NCBI RefSeq assembly: GCF_002903145.1
Contig: NZ_PPDJ01000002.1
Location: forward strand, 1-64,000
Length of the DNA stretch: 64,000 bases
Source: Halobacteriovorax sp. DA5
GTDB taxonomy: Bacteria; Bdellovibrionota; Bacteriovoracia; Bacteriovoracales; Bacteriovoracaceae
Direction: 5' to 3'
Position 1 is the first letter of the stretch, and each line of letters starts with the position of its first letter. Position numbers and translations under genes: made by a program. The notes beneath the pieces are model-generated. The model was not told the origin of the DNA and made no database searches. It saw only the letters and a program-made list of their open reading frames with translations. Below, one piece after another: positions 31,271 to 40,600 of the stretch.

Positions 31271-34045
31271 ATGCCTAAGAAAATATTTGAATTGGCCAAT
31301 GAACTCGGAAAGAAGCCATTAGACCTCGTAGAAGAGCTGAAGTCACACGGATTCTCAGTAAGAAACCACATGTCGGTATTATCTGATGAAGATATTACTA
31401 AGTGGGAATCACTTACTGGAGGAAGTGCTGGAGATGCACCTGCTGAGAAGGCGACAAAGAAGAAAACGGTCAAAAAGAAAGCTGCAAAAAAGGCGACTGT
31501 AAGAAAGAAGTCTGCGGCACAAGCTGACGATGATAGTGAGGAAGATAAACCTGCTAAGAAGACAGTTACTCGTAAGAAGAAGACTGTTGTACGTCGTAAA
31601 GCTTCATCAAAATCTTCGGAGGCAACTTCTGATGATGAAAACACTGAAGCTATTGTTGAATCTTCTGAAGATATTGAAGTAAATGCAGAAGAGACTGTAA
31701 GTACTCCTGTTGCTGAAGAAGCTCACGCTCCTGAAGTAGAGGAAGAAAAAGAAGTTGAAGCTAAGGAAGCAAAAGAAGAAGTTGCTGTCGAGGCTAAGAC
31801 TGAAGAGAAAAAAGCTTCTGAAGAAAAAGAAGAGAAGAAAGAATCGACGACTCTAGATGGAAAGCCATTTGGTCTAAGAATTGTTTCAGCTCCTACTAAA
31901 GAAGATAAAGAGAAAGCTGCTGCTCGCAAGGCAAAGAAAGCTGCTACTAAGGACGAAGAAGTTCAAGATGATATCAACACTAAAGCAGGTGTTGTTGAAG
32001 GTGATGAAGATCGTACCGCTAAGAAGGATAAAAATCGTCTAAGTGGTCTTGCTTCTATGTTAAGTGCTAAGAAAACGGTTAACCGTTCACAAGCTCTTAA
32101 CGAAGAACGTGCAACTTCAGAGCTTAAGTCTTACTCTTCACTTCAAGGTACTGGACGCCCAATGTATACTCAAGTTAAGAGAAAGCGTCAGTACTCAGGA
32201 CCTTCGAAATCAACTGAGATTACAGAAGTAAAAGAAGCAAAGAGAATTATTAAGCTTCACGGTGGTGCTTACGCTGAGCAATTAGCGAAGAAGCTATCTA
32301 TTAAGCTTAAAGATATGATCGATAAGTGTCTTGACCTAAATCTACTTGTTAGAAATGGTGACTATATTGGTCTTAAATTAGCGGGACAAATTGCGTCTCT
32401 TTACGATTATAGAGTAGAGGATCAGACTTTTGATGAGGATGCGGCACTTGGGAAAGAATCTCTTTCTGAAGAGCAACTAAATAAGCTTCCACTTCGAGCT
32501 CCTGTTATTACAATTATGGGTCACGTTGACCACGGTAAAACAACTCTACTAGATTATATTAGAAATGAATCGATTGCTGCTGGCGAAGCTGGTGGGATCA
32601 CTCAGCACATTGGAGCTTACTCGGTAGATGTTAAAGACTCTAAGCTTACTTTCCTAGATACTCCAGGTCACGCGGCCTTTGGTGCTATGAGACAGCGTGG
32701 TGCTGATATTACAGATATTGTTATTTTAATTGTTGCTGCTGATGATGGTGTTATGCCTCAGACTGTAGAGTCAATTAAATACATTCAATCTGCAGGTAAG
32801 CCTTTAATTGTAGCGGTTAACAAAATGGACCGTGAAGGTGCTAACCCAGATCGTATTAAACAAGCTCTAACAGAATTTAATATCACTCCTGAGGAATGGG
32901 GTGGGGAAACTCAATTCTGTCATATTTCTGCACTTAAAGGTGATGGAGTAGATGAACTTCTTGAAGCAATTGCACTTCAAGCTGAAATCATGGAGCTTAG
33001 AGCTGAACCTAAAGGGCCAGCTGAAGGTGTTGTTATTGAATCAAGAATTGAGCACGGACGTGGTCCTGTTGCAACTGTTCTTGTTCAAACAGGGACACTT
33101 AAAAAAGGTGACTCAATTGTTGTTGGAGAAACTTTTGGACGTGCAAGAAGTTTAACTGACCATAAAGGTGTTCAACATAATAAAGTTGGGCCTTCGATGC
33201 CAGTACAAATTATTGGACTTGCAGAAGCGCCATCTCCTGGAGATAGCCTAAACGTTGTTAAAAACGAAAGAGAAGCAAAGAAGATTGCTCAAAACCGTAT
33301 TGATGAAAGAATCAGAATTGAAACTGCAGCTCAGACTCAAGGGCCTAAAGTTTCTCTTGAAGACTTCTTTGCAACTGCTGTATCGGATGAGGGACAAAAG
33401 AAAGATCTTAACCTTATCATTCGTTCAGATGTTCAAGGATCTTTTGAAGCGATTAAATCTGCTATTGAAACAATTTCAAATCCAGAGGTTGAAGTTAAAG
33501 TTATTCGCGGTGGTGTCGGTCAAATTAGTGACTCAGACATTGAACTGGCAAATACTTCAGGTGCCTTTGTTCTTGGATTTAATATGAGACCATCAACTTC
33601 TGCACGTAAGCTTTCTGAGCAGTATGGAATTGATGTTAAGACTTACTCAATCATCTATGAATTAATCAATGATGTGAAACTAGCTGTTGAAGGTCTTCTC
33701 GATCCTGAGTTTACTGAAGAGTACATCGGGCGCGCGGAAGTACGTGATACATTCTCTGTTCCTAAAGTTGGAACAATTGCTGGTTCAATTGTTGTTGATG
33801 GTGCTATCCAAGTTGGTTGTAACGTACGTCTTCTTAGAGAAGGTAAGATCATGTTTGATGGTAAGATGTCTTCTCTTAAGAGATTTAAAGATGATGTTAA
33901 AGAAGTTAAAAATGGTTACGAATGTGGTGTTGGCCTAGAAAATTACAACGATGTAAAAGTTGGCGACCTATTCGAAGCATATAAACTGAAAGAAAAGAAA
34001 CGTAAGCTTGAGGATGTTTTAACAGCAGACTCACCAATTCTTTAA
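31271..34045 (+). CDS. infB: Translation initiation factor IF-2
   Basis: 924 aa. GTPase that places fMet-tRNA on the 30S subunit. An IF2-N-like segment (IFELANELGKKPLDLVEEL, 5-23) is followed by a long Lys/Glu/Ala-rich linker to about residue 270. A second IF2-N-like segment follows (IIKLHGGAYAEQLAKKLSI). G-domain: GHVDHGKTT near 417-425, DTPGHAAF near 463, NKMD near 517. C-terminal domains bind initiator tRNA. The charged linker encodes AAG/GAA-rich DNA that generates spurious ORFs on other frames. Located between nusA and rbfA as in most bacteria. Confidence 0.97.
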   Translation: MPKKIFELANELGKKPLDLVEELKSHGFSVRNHMSVLSDEDITKWESLTGGSAGDAPAEKATKKKTVKKKAAKKATVRKKSAAQADDDSEEDKPAKKTVTRKKKTVVRRKASSKSSEATSDDENTEAIVESSEDIEVNAEETVSTPVAEEAHAPEVEEEKEVEAKEAKEEVAVEAKTEEKKASEEKEEKKESTTLDGKPFGLRIVSAPTKEDKEKAAARKAKKAATKDEEVQDDINTKAGVVEGDEDRTAKKDKNRLSGLASMLSAKKTVNRSQALNEERATSELKSYSSLQGTGRPMYTQVKRKRQYSGPSKSTEITEVKEAKRIIKLHGGAYAEQLAKKLSIKLKDMIDKCLDLNLLVRNGDYIGLKLAGQIASLYDYRVEDQTFDEDAALGKESLSEEQLNKLPLRAPVITIMGHVDHGKTTLLDYIRNESIAAGEAGGITQHIGAYSVDVKDSKLTFLDTPGHAAFGAMRQRGADITDIVILIVAADDGVMPQTVESIKYIQSAGKPLIVAVNKMDREGANPDRIKQALTEFNITPEEWGGETQFCHISALKGDGVDELLEAIALQAEIMELRAEPKGPAEGVVIESRIEHGRGPVATVLVQTGTLKKGDSIVVGETFGRARSLTDHKGVQHNKVGPSMPVQIIGLAEAPSPGDSLNVVKNEREAKKIAQNRIDERIRIETAAQTQGPKVSLEDFFATAVSDEGQKKDLNLIIRSDVQGSFEAIKSAIETISNPEVEVKVIRGGVGQISDSDIELANTSGAFVLGFNMRPSTSARKLSEQYGIDVKTYSIIYELINDVKLAVEGLLDPEFTEEYIGRAEVRDTFSVPKVGTIAGSIVVDGAIQVGCNVRLLREGKIMFDGKMSSLKRFKDDVKEVKNGYECGVGLENYNDVKVGDLFEAYKLKEKKRKLEDVLTADSPIL

Positions 34046-34061
34046 TTCGGTTGGAGATGTC

Positions 34062-34418
34062 ATGAGTGGCAATAAGAAAAAACTTCAATATGAAGAACAA
34101 ATTAAAAATGAAGTAAATCAATTACTTCGTCGTGGACTAGATAACTCTGCGTTCACATTTTGTTCGATTACTAAGGTTGAGATAAGCCCAGACTTTTCTA
34201 CGGCAAAGTTATATTGGGATACATTCGATCCTTCTAGAAGAGGTGATATTGCTAAGGCGATGGATACTTCTCTAGGTAAAATTAGAAGTCACCTTGCTAA
34301 GACTTTACAAGTAAGACACACACCTTCATTAACTGCTGAGTATGACTCGCAATTTGAAGATGAGCAGGAAATTGAAAAACTACTGCAATCTGAAAAAGAT
34401 AAAGGAAAGTCTTTCTAA
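34062..34418 (+). CDS. rbfA: Ribosome-binding factor A
   Basis: 118 aa. A cold-shock 30S maturation factor. KH-like fold with VEISPDFSTAKLYW and the C-terminal VRHTPSLTAEYDSQFEDEQEIEKLL (usual form R-x-x-P-x-L-x-F-x-x-D). Shine-Dalgarno TTGGAG precedes the ATG. The TAA stop shares its last base with the truB ATG. Confidence 0.92.
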   Translation: MSGNKKKLQYEEQIKNEVNQLLRRGLDNSAFTFCSITKVEISPDFSTAKLYWDTFDPSRRGDIAKAMDTSLGKIRSHLAKTLQVRHTPSLTAEYDSQFEDEQEIEKLLQSEKDKGKSF

Positions 34419-35386
34419 TGGCTTCAAGAAATAAGAAATTTAAGGGCCCAATCTTTGGGCCTTTCTTTTTTAAAGTTGATAAACCAAAAGGGATAACTTC
34501 CTTTGATGTTATTAGGCGCTTTAAAAAAAACCTTCCTAAAAATATTGGTAAAATCGGACATTTTGGAACTCTTGATCCATTTGCAACTGGTCTACTTGTT
34601 ATTGGTATTGGACCTGCAACAAGATTAAATCAATACACTCAAATTGATTCAAAAGAGTATATTGCGACAGGAATTCTTGGTGTTAATTCTCCAACAGGTG
34701 ATTTTGATACTGAAGAAGGTACAATTGAAGAATTAGAGTTTTCTGACGTAAGCTTCGATGAGGTAAAGAGTCAGCTTGAAACTTTTATTGGTCCGTATAT
34801 GCAAAGCCCTCCCGCTTTCTCAGCAACTAAGCACGAAGGCAAGGCGCTTCATGAGTGGGCACGAGAAGGTGTCTTTATTGAAAAGCCACCTGTTGAGCGA
34901 ACAATTCATGAAATTGAACTATTAGAGGTTCAGGGCCGTAAGATCGTCTTTCGTGTTTGTGTTTCTTCTGGAACTTATATCCGAGTTCTCTTTGATGACC
35001 TTGCTAAGAAATTAGGAACAAGAGGTGCTCTGGAAGACTTAAGACGAACTAATTCAGCAGGAATTGATTTAGAAAATAGTATTGATTTGGCAATCTTTGA
35101 TGATGAGAATTTCAGCGCTAATGATTTTTTATTGAATTACACAAATCCGATAACTGAACTTATTGGATTTGAAAAAATAGAATTAGACGAGGCCATGAGC
35201 CTACGTTTTGTTAATGGCCAAACATTAAAAATGGATGTGGCCGATGGCCACTATTGGATGAGATCGCAAAATCAAACACTTGGACTCGCGGCCGCAAATG
35301 GTGGACTACTTAGGAGTTGCGTGGGCTTTAGTCCAGCTGCGTTAGATAAAATCGATTTAACTATGTGTAATTCCTTAGACGAATAA
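34418..35386 (+). CDS. truB: tRNA pseudouridine-55 synthase TruB
   Basis: 322 aa. Makes pseudouridine 55 in the T loop of tRNAs. VDKPKGITSFDVIRRFK (20-36), catalytic Asp53 in FGTLDPFATGLL (49-60), SKEYIATGILGV and SSGTYIRVLFDDLAKKLGT are family blocks. An N-terminal extension of about 18 residues (MASRNKKFKGPIFGPFFF) is encoded by a perfect terminator-like hairpin. Starts in a TAATG overlap with rbfA. Confidence 0.95.
   Translation: MASRNKKFKGPIFGPFFFKVDKPKGITSFDVIRRFKKNLPKNIGKIGHFGTLDPFATGLLVIGIGPATRLNQYTQIDSKEYIATGILGVNSPTGDFDTEEGTIEELEFSDVSFDEVKSQLETFIGPYMQSPPAFSATKHEGKALHEWAREGVFIEKPPVERTIHEIELLEVQGRKIVFRVCVSSGTYIRVLFDDLAKKLGTRGALEDLRRTNSAGIDLENSIDLAIFDDENFSANDFLLNYTNPITELIGFEKIELDEAMSLRFVNGQTLKMDVADGHYWMRSQNQTLGLAAANGGLLRSCVGFSPAALDKIDLTMCNSLDE
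34442..34471 (+). terminator. Terminator-like hairpin within the first codons of truB
   Basis: A stem of about 10 bp, AAGGGCCCAA (34442-34451) / TTGGGCCTTT (34555-34564 equivalent, at 34455-34464) with one G-U and a 3-nt loop, followed by CTTTTTT. It overlaps codons 9-18 of truB. It may attenuate truB relative to rbfA. Confidence 0.6.
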
Positions 35387-35439
35387 TTTTAATTCGTGCT
35401 ATACTCTAGGAAATTACAAGTGAAATTTAAGGAGATAAA

Positions 35440-36279
35440 GTGAATACTACTTTAATTGCATTAGCCATTGCATTATTAGTTGTAACAGGGATGGTTGTCC
35501 AACTAGGTGTTTTAAGCCTTCTTTCAGGTTCATTCTTCTTCCTATTTGGGAAGTCGAAGTTTGAAGTTCTAAAATCTTCAGATGATGAAAGTTTTGCTTT
35601 TGGTTACCGTTGGAATAATTCTAGGCAGCCTGCTAAGTTTAACCACGTTACGGTAAGGCTATTCAACCCATTTGGTAAGAAAACTCAAGTAACTGTTTCA
35701 AGTGACTTTGCTGTTCAAGATTCTGACTTTGGTATTGAAGTTAAAATGGGACCGGCTTTTAAAGATATTTTAGAGCTTGAAAACCTTGATTCTTCAACAG
35801 TTGAAATCGAACTTAAGTCTAAAGACGGTGTTACTCAATCTCGCACAATGAAGGGACGCAAGTTTATTGAAGCATTCCGTGGTGCTGAAAATACTGTTGA
35901 AACATTTAATGAAAAATATGGTTACGTAAAACCAAAGATGTTTTATCACCAAACAACTCGTTCATTTATTGCAGATGCCATTCCACAAGGTGATATTCCT
36001 GTAGGACTTAGAATTTCTGCAAACCCACAGTTTGCTGGTGAATTCGCTGGTGCTGCTGGTGCAGGAGCTCCTGCTCAAGAAAACTTTGCTGTTTCTAAGG
36101 TATGGATTGAAGAAGGTTGTATTGTTTGTAACGCTTGTGAAGGTATTTACCCTGAAGTATTCGAAGTTACAGATACTAACTGTGTGATTCGTCCAGATGC
36201 GCCACTTGATAACGGACTTTTAATTCTTGAAGCTGCTGAAGCTTGTCCAACTGAAGTTATCAAATTCAATAAAGCATAA
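35440..36279 (+). CDS. Membrane-anchored single-cluster ferredoxin, novel architecture
   Basis: 279 aa. Residues 5-37 are one or two hydrophobic segments (membrane anchor). About 40-150 is a beta-rich domain (FAFGYRWNNSRQPAKF, VTVRLFNPFGKKTQVTVSS) I do not recognise. The Ala/Gly/Pro linker (AGAAGAGAPAQ, 202-212) leads to a C-terminal ferredoxin: C227-I-V-C230-N-A-C233 ... C269-P, a one-cluster [4Fe-4S] pattern. GGAG precedes the start codon GTG at 35440. A promoter-independent position after truB and a terminator at 36306 suggest its own unit. Electron partner unknown. Confidence 0.72.
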   Translation: MNTTLIALAIALLVVTGMVVQLGVLSLLSGSFFFLFGKSKFEVLKSSDDESFAFGYRWNNSRQPAKFNHVTVRLFNPFGKKTQVTVSSDFAVQDSDFGIEVKMGPAFKDILELENLDSSTVEIELKSKDGVTQSRTMKGRKFIEAFRGAENTVETFNEKYGYVKPKMFYHQTTRSFIADAIPQGDIPVGLRISANPQFAGEFAGAAGAGAPAQENFAVSKVWIEEGCIVCNACEGIYPEVFEVTDTNCVIRPDAPLDNGLLILEAAEACPTEVIKFNKA

Positions 36280-36305
36280 TTCAGATTTTAAATTTTGATA
36301 TAAAT

Positions 36306-36340
36306 AAGGCCCTCGAAAGAGGGCCTTGTTGTTTCTATTT
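36306..36340 (+). terminator. Terminator after the ferredoxin gene
   Basis: Stem AAGGCCCTC (36306-36314) / GAGGGCCTT (36319-36327) with a GAAA tetraloop, followed by GTTGTTTCTATTTT. Confidence 0.8.
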
Positions 36341-36357
36341 TCTGTTATAATTATTAA

Positions 36358-36858
36358 ATGGAAGTAGATAAATATTCAACACTCTTATCTCCTGTTGATA
36401 ACGAGCATTTTAAACGCCGTTTTTTCTTAACTGGAGAACCAATTAACGAATCCCTTATAACCAATGTTTTCTTTGTTCCAAGGGCCGGTGACAAGTGGCT
36501 ATACCTTGTTAAAGACAGTGGTAAGCTTGACTATCCTGGAGGAGAATTAAGAGAAGGGGAAAGCGTTATTTTTGGTTTAGAGCGAATGCTAGGTCTTGAA
36601 CTTGGCATTAGTATGAAAAGTATTAACAAACTTGGGCATTGGATCTTAGAAGATAAATACGAGACGCCCTTGCGAGAGCATTTTTCTCATCCTATCTCAG
36701 CTGCTGTCGTTTTCACTGGAGATGCAAATTTCGTTAACTCTAATAATTTAAAATCAGCTACCACTGAAGAGGTTTGCCGACTTTTAAAGTCAGAAGGCCG
36801 CCATTTACAAGCAGATATTTACTTAGCATGCGCTGAGTATTTAGAGTCTTTGGATTAG
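36358..36858 (+). CDS. Nudix-like protein with degenerate Nudix box
   Basis: 166 aa. The segment YPGGELREGESVIFGLERML (59-78) lines up with the Nudix box GG-x5-E-x7-RE-x2-EE-x-G. It reads ER...LE, so key metal-binding glutamates are altered. Upstream strands (ITNVFFVPRAGDKWLYLVKD) fit the fold. It may be a pseudo-enzyme or have a changed metal site. No Shine-Dalgarno is evident before the ATG, which lies 18 bp after the preceding terminator. Confidence 0.55.
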   Translation: MEVDKYSTLLSPVDNEHFKRRFFLTGEPINESLITNVFFVPRAGDKWLYLVKDSGKLDYPGGELREGESVIFGLERMLGLELGISMKSINKLGHWILEDKYETPLREHFSHPISAAVVFTGDANFVNSNNLKSATTEEVCRLLKSEGRHLQADIYLACAEYLESLD

Positions 36859-36877
36859 TTTAAGACGAAGGGGATAC

Positions 36878-37402
36878 ATGAATAGAATTACTCTAAGATA
36901 TTTAACTCATGAGGATAAAGATGAATTCTTTGCTGCTTTCCATGAGGACTGGGAAAACAATTTTGACTTTGTTCATTACTGGGAAACTCTAGCTAATAGA
37001 GAGTTTGAGAAATATGTTTCGATAGCTCCGGAGTTTGCAAGGGGAATTCATATTCCAAAAGAGCACGTAGCTGCCGCATTACTTTTTGCCTTCAACGAGG
37101 ACGGGAGAATTGTAGGCCGTACATCAATTCGTTTTGAATTAAACGATCATCTTTTAAAGGTTGGTGGCCATATTGGTTATGGAGTATGCCCCAATTTCCG
37201 CCGTCAAGGATATGCGACTCAAATCCTTGCTGAGTCCTTAAACTACGTTAGGGCCAATATTAAGGGCCTTAAAAAGGTTCTTGTTACTTGTGATGAAGGT
37301 AATATTGGATCTGAGAAGACAATTCGTAATAACGGTGGTCAGCTTGAGAATGTTATTGAGGTTAATGGTGTGAAGAAGATGAGGTTTTGGGTCGAGTTGT
37401 AA
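36878..37402 (+). CDS. GNAT-family N-acetyltransferase
   Basis: 174 aa. The acetyl-CoA loop GYGVCPNFRRQGYATQIL (about 99-116) carries the R-R-x-G-x-A/G signature. The later VTCDEGNIGSEKTIRNNGGQLEN matches GNATs of the RimJ/streptothricin-like type. Substrate unknown. Ribosome-binding site GAAGGGGATACATG. It is preceded at 19 bp by the Nudix-like gene and is probably cotranscribed. Confidence 0.82.
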   Translation: MNRITLRYLTHEDKDEFFAAFHEDWENNFDFVHYWETLANREFEKYVSIAPEFARGIHIPKEHVAAALLFAFNEDGRIVGRTSIRFELNDHLLKVGGHIGYGVCPNFRRQGYATQILAESLNYVRANIKGLKKVLVTCDEGNIGSEKTIRNNGGQLENVIEVNGVKKMRFWVEL

Positions 37403-37647
37403 TTTTTTAGGGACTTTAATTCAATGAGTAAGTAGTGTGGTTTTTGAAGTTGGTTACCCGAAGGCTCCCTTTATGTTCAGGAAGAATTGTATGCCTGCGA
37501 GAGGCAGGAGCCGAAGCAGGCCGTGGTCGCCTCTGGGTTGTTCGGCATCATTTTGCCATCGTGGCAAATGACGCCTCCAAAAAAAGAAACCCGCCTGGAC
37601 AGGGCGGGTTTCAAATTTAAGAACAATTTATCGGTAGATGGTTCGGA
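37403..37647. other. GC-rich structured intergenic region, candidate RNA
   Basis: Gene-free 245 bp between convergent genes, much richer in G+C than its surroundings. It holds nested complementary segments: ACCC (37456-37459)/GGGT (37535-37538), GGCTCC (37463-37468)/GGAGCC (37507-37512), TGCCT (37492-37496)/AGGCA (37502-37506), CAGGC (37517-37521)/GCCT (37529-37532), GGC-A-TCATTTTGCCA (37544-37558)/TGGCAAATGA-C-GCC (37562-37575). No credible coding frame or promoter. The right end is the protease terminator. RNA class not recognised. Confidence 0.4.
37579..37612 (-). terminator. Terminator of the metzincin lipoprotein gene
   Basis: Stem GAAACCCGCC (37586-37595) / GGCGGGTTTC (37603-37612), 7-nt loop. 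Reading minus it is followed by T7 (37585-37579). Confidence 0.85.
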
Positions 37648-40600
37648 TTATTTTCCTTCCATCGGATTAATTAGTCTGAAGTATAATCCAAGAAGTTTTA
37701 CGTTTCTCTTCATATCTCCGTAGAAGCTATCTACATCTTTAGTAACTTTCATTTTCGTCATCGCTTCACCAACAAGCTGATCCATTTGCTGAATCTGAGC
37801 GAAGCTGTTTTCTTGGATATCTCTTAAGAAAACATCTCCTAACTTGATTTGCTCGTTATTATTTAGACCTTGGATGATCTTTGTAATAACTGGTGCGAAT
37901 AACTCAACTTGACCTTGCTCGTTCACAGAAGGCATTGAAAAGTTGTTCAGAAGGTTAGTGATCTTATTGTCTAAGTAAGTATCTTTGTTTCCAGTCTTTG
38001 CCATTTGAATCATATCAACTGTTGAACAGTATTGCTCAGAAAGACGACATGCTTCAGCTTCAAAAGCGATTGGAGCGATTGCCTGGCTAAGTACTTGGTT
38101 AATGTATTCAAGTGACACACCTTCAAGACCAATCTCATTCATCATTGTTGTAAATTGTGCTGATACAAAGTATGAACCAGCTTGTTTTACAAGTGCTCTT
38201 TGAGCAAGGAATCCTGCAATCATCTCTTTTTGATTTTGTGAAGCAAGAAGAGCGTTGATCTGAGCGAAGTATTTCTCCATCTCTGATTTAATTGCTGTTG
38301 CATCACCAAGAGCTGCTGCCATATCAAGCTCTGTCTTTTGAGCTTTCATTGTATCTTCAGTTGCACCTTGTGCCGCTGGAGTTTGAGCAAGTTGAAGTCC
38401 TGCGATTTGTGCCTGCTCCCATTCTTTAAAGAATGTTGACCAACGCTCATCGTGAGAGATTAACTGCATCATACTCGCTTTCTTAATAACGTTACCAGCT
38501 ACATATGAATCTTGTGCGTAAGGTACATATGCTTTTCTGATATCAGTTTTCTCAGCTACATAATCCTCTGGGATTTGGTAAGTTTGCCCTTCGTGCTCAA
38601 AAGTCTCAGTAAGTAGGTCGTTTTGAGAAATGTGGTTTACCCAAAATGCACGAGCAGGGTTAGCTGTTTGTTCAAAAGTATCAATGTTACCGTAAACTAG
38701 ACCACCGATAGCAGCATAGTTAGTTTCAACTTCACCAACTTCAACTTTAAAAGCTCCGTTAGTTAGTGGGATATTACGTCCAGTTTCTGGGTCATATACT
38801 AGTGGTGTAACTTGACCAGAAAGAACTTCTCCAATTGTTGATTGTACAATTGAATCTTTAATATCAATTCCAAATAGGTACTGCTCTAGTAACTGGTATG
38901 GAATTCTTAAAGAGTTTGAACGGTACTTATAAGAGTACGATTCTGACTCTGTAAGTGCTACAAGAGCTGCAGCCTTATCATATTCAACACCACGGTTTTT
39001 AGCTCTGTATGAATCACTATCTAGTGAGATTGCCTCATTCCACTTAGTTTCAACAACCATTGGTTTTTGCGTTGCTACTTGTAGAACTGTTCCATCTTCA
39101 GCTGTTACTTCAGTTTGAGATGGTACAAGAGTCGAAACAAATCTCTTGTTTCTTTGTGCTTCAGTATCAAGTCCAGCACCTGGAGTGATATCTGGAGTTG
39201 CAACTACCGACTGTAGGAAGAATAGTGATTTAATTACACCATTAACTAGGTCGTTAGTTGTTGCATCATGAGTTGCTTGATCTGCTTGAGAGTACAACTC
39301 TGGAGTATAAATTAGGTGGTAGAATACCTCTTCATTCATCATTCTTAGCTTGTAGAACTTGTCCATTAGCCAACCAAATGCTGCTCCACCGTAGAATTCC
39401 TTACGCTTACCTGGGAAGTAGATATACTCATACATCTGACGGTAGTCTGCAATTTGGTAATCTACGATTTCTTCAAAAGATGAACCAAAGTCGTGTCTGT
39501 TACACTGAGGAGAGTTTCCAGCGTCCTCATCTGAACAGAATCTGATTCTCTTAAGACCAGCTTCCGCCATAAGTCTATGCTTAGAGATATTTGATGGGTT
39601 TCCATTTTCTCCAACTAGTGCATCAACAACATCTTTAATTCTTACTAGGTGATAGTATAGACCTGGTTCGAATTCAGACTCTACAGAAGATACCTTAACG
39701 TCAACACCGTTGATCTCTACAGATTTCTTTCTTGAGTTTGTGTAACCTTCAAGTTCAACCATCCCTGTATAAGCTGCACGTAGTGCGTATACATCGTATG
39801 GAGCTAGACCATCGTAAGTAGCGTGGTCATCAATTGTATAATCCATAACAGAAGATGAAGTTCTCTTAGTTTCTTTTTCTCCTGGGAATACCCAGTTCTT
39901 CTTATCAAATGATCCAACGAAGTTGTGACGTAGACCAAGGTTGTGTCCAATTTCGTGAGCAAGAGTCGGCATCCAAATATCAATTAGGATATCGTTCTTA
40001 CCTTCGTCTGTTTGTGCCATCTTTAGAACATCGTAGTTCTTAGCAAGATTACTTAGAGCAAACTCAGCTGTTTCGTGGTTACAAATTGGGTTTTTATTAC
40101 CTTTTGCATCGTACTCCATTGAGTGCTTGATCTTCGCTTGAAGGGCCTCAATTGAGTTGTCACCATGAATCGCAGCTTGTAGTGCAACATCATCTTTATT
40201 AGCAATTGCTTGCCAAGCAGCATGTACTGCTTTTGCTTCTTTTTGGTTAGCTCTTGTGAAGTTAGAAAGAACTTCATCTTTATCAAATGAGCTAGCTCTA
40301 AAGTCGTTCTTCATTAGACGGTGAGCATCTTTGATTTTCCCCATCTGTGAAGCGATATTTGGACGCTTAATTGTGTTAAGTAGGCTGCTCTTTAAGTTAG
40401 TATGAGCAACACCATGACGGTGAGATTTCATCTCAGCTTTCTTTGTGCTTTGAGATACTGTTTCACCTTCAATTTCAACTTCAACTTCAACTTCAACTTC
40501 ATCAGAGTCAGCAACTTGTGTATTTTGTCCTGCCGCTTGAGTCTTTGCTTTGTGCTCAGCTAGAGCATCTTCAATAGCTTTCTTATTAAGCTCGTCAGCA

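Noticed and set aside
31440-31960. Antisense ORFs over infB
   Set aside because: They arise from the Lys/Glu/Ala-rich linker codons read backwards (Ser/Phe/Ala-rich) and have no start signals.
37460-37540. SRP (4.5S) RNA
   Set aside because: A GGCAGGAGCCGAAGCAGG run looked similar, but the GGAA tetraloop and the paired CAGG/AGCAG asymmetric loop are missing.
37435-37723. Two overlapping ORFs of 61 and 78 codons in the GC-rich island
   Set aside because: They cross strong hairpins and the protease terminator, lack ribosome-binding sites and look like no protein.
40470-40500. Tandem CAACTT repeat
   Set aside because: It encodes the EVEVEVEIEGE low-complexity stretch of the metzincin and is only four imperfect copies.
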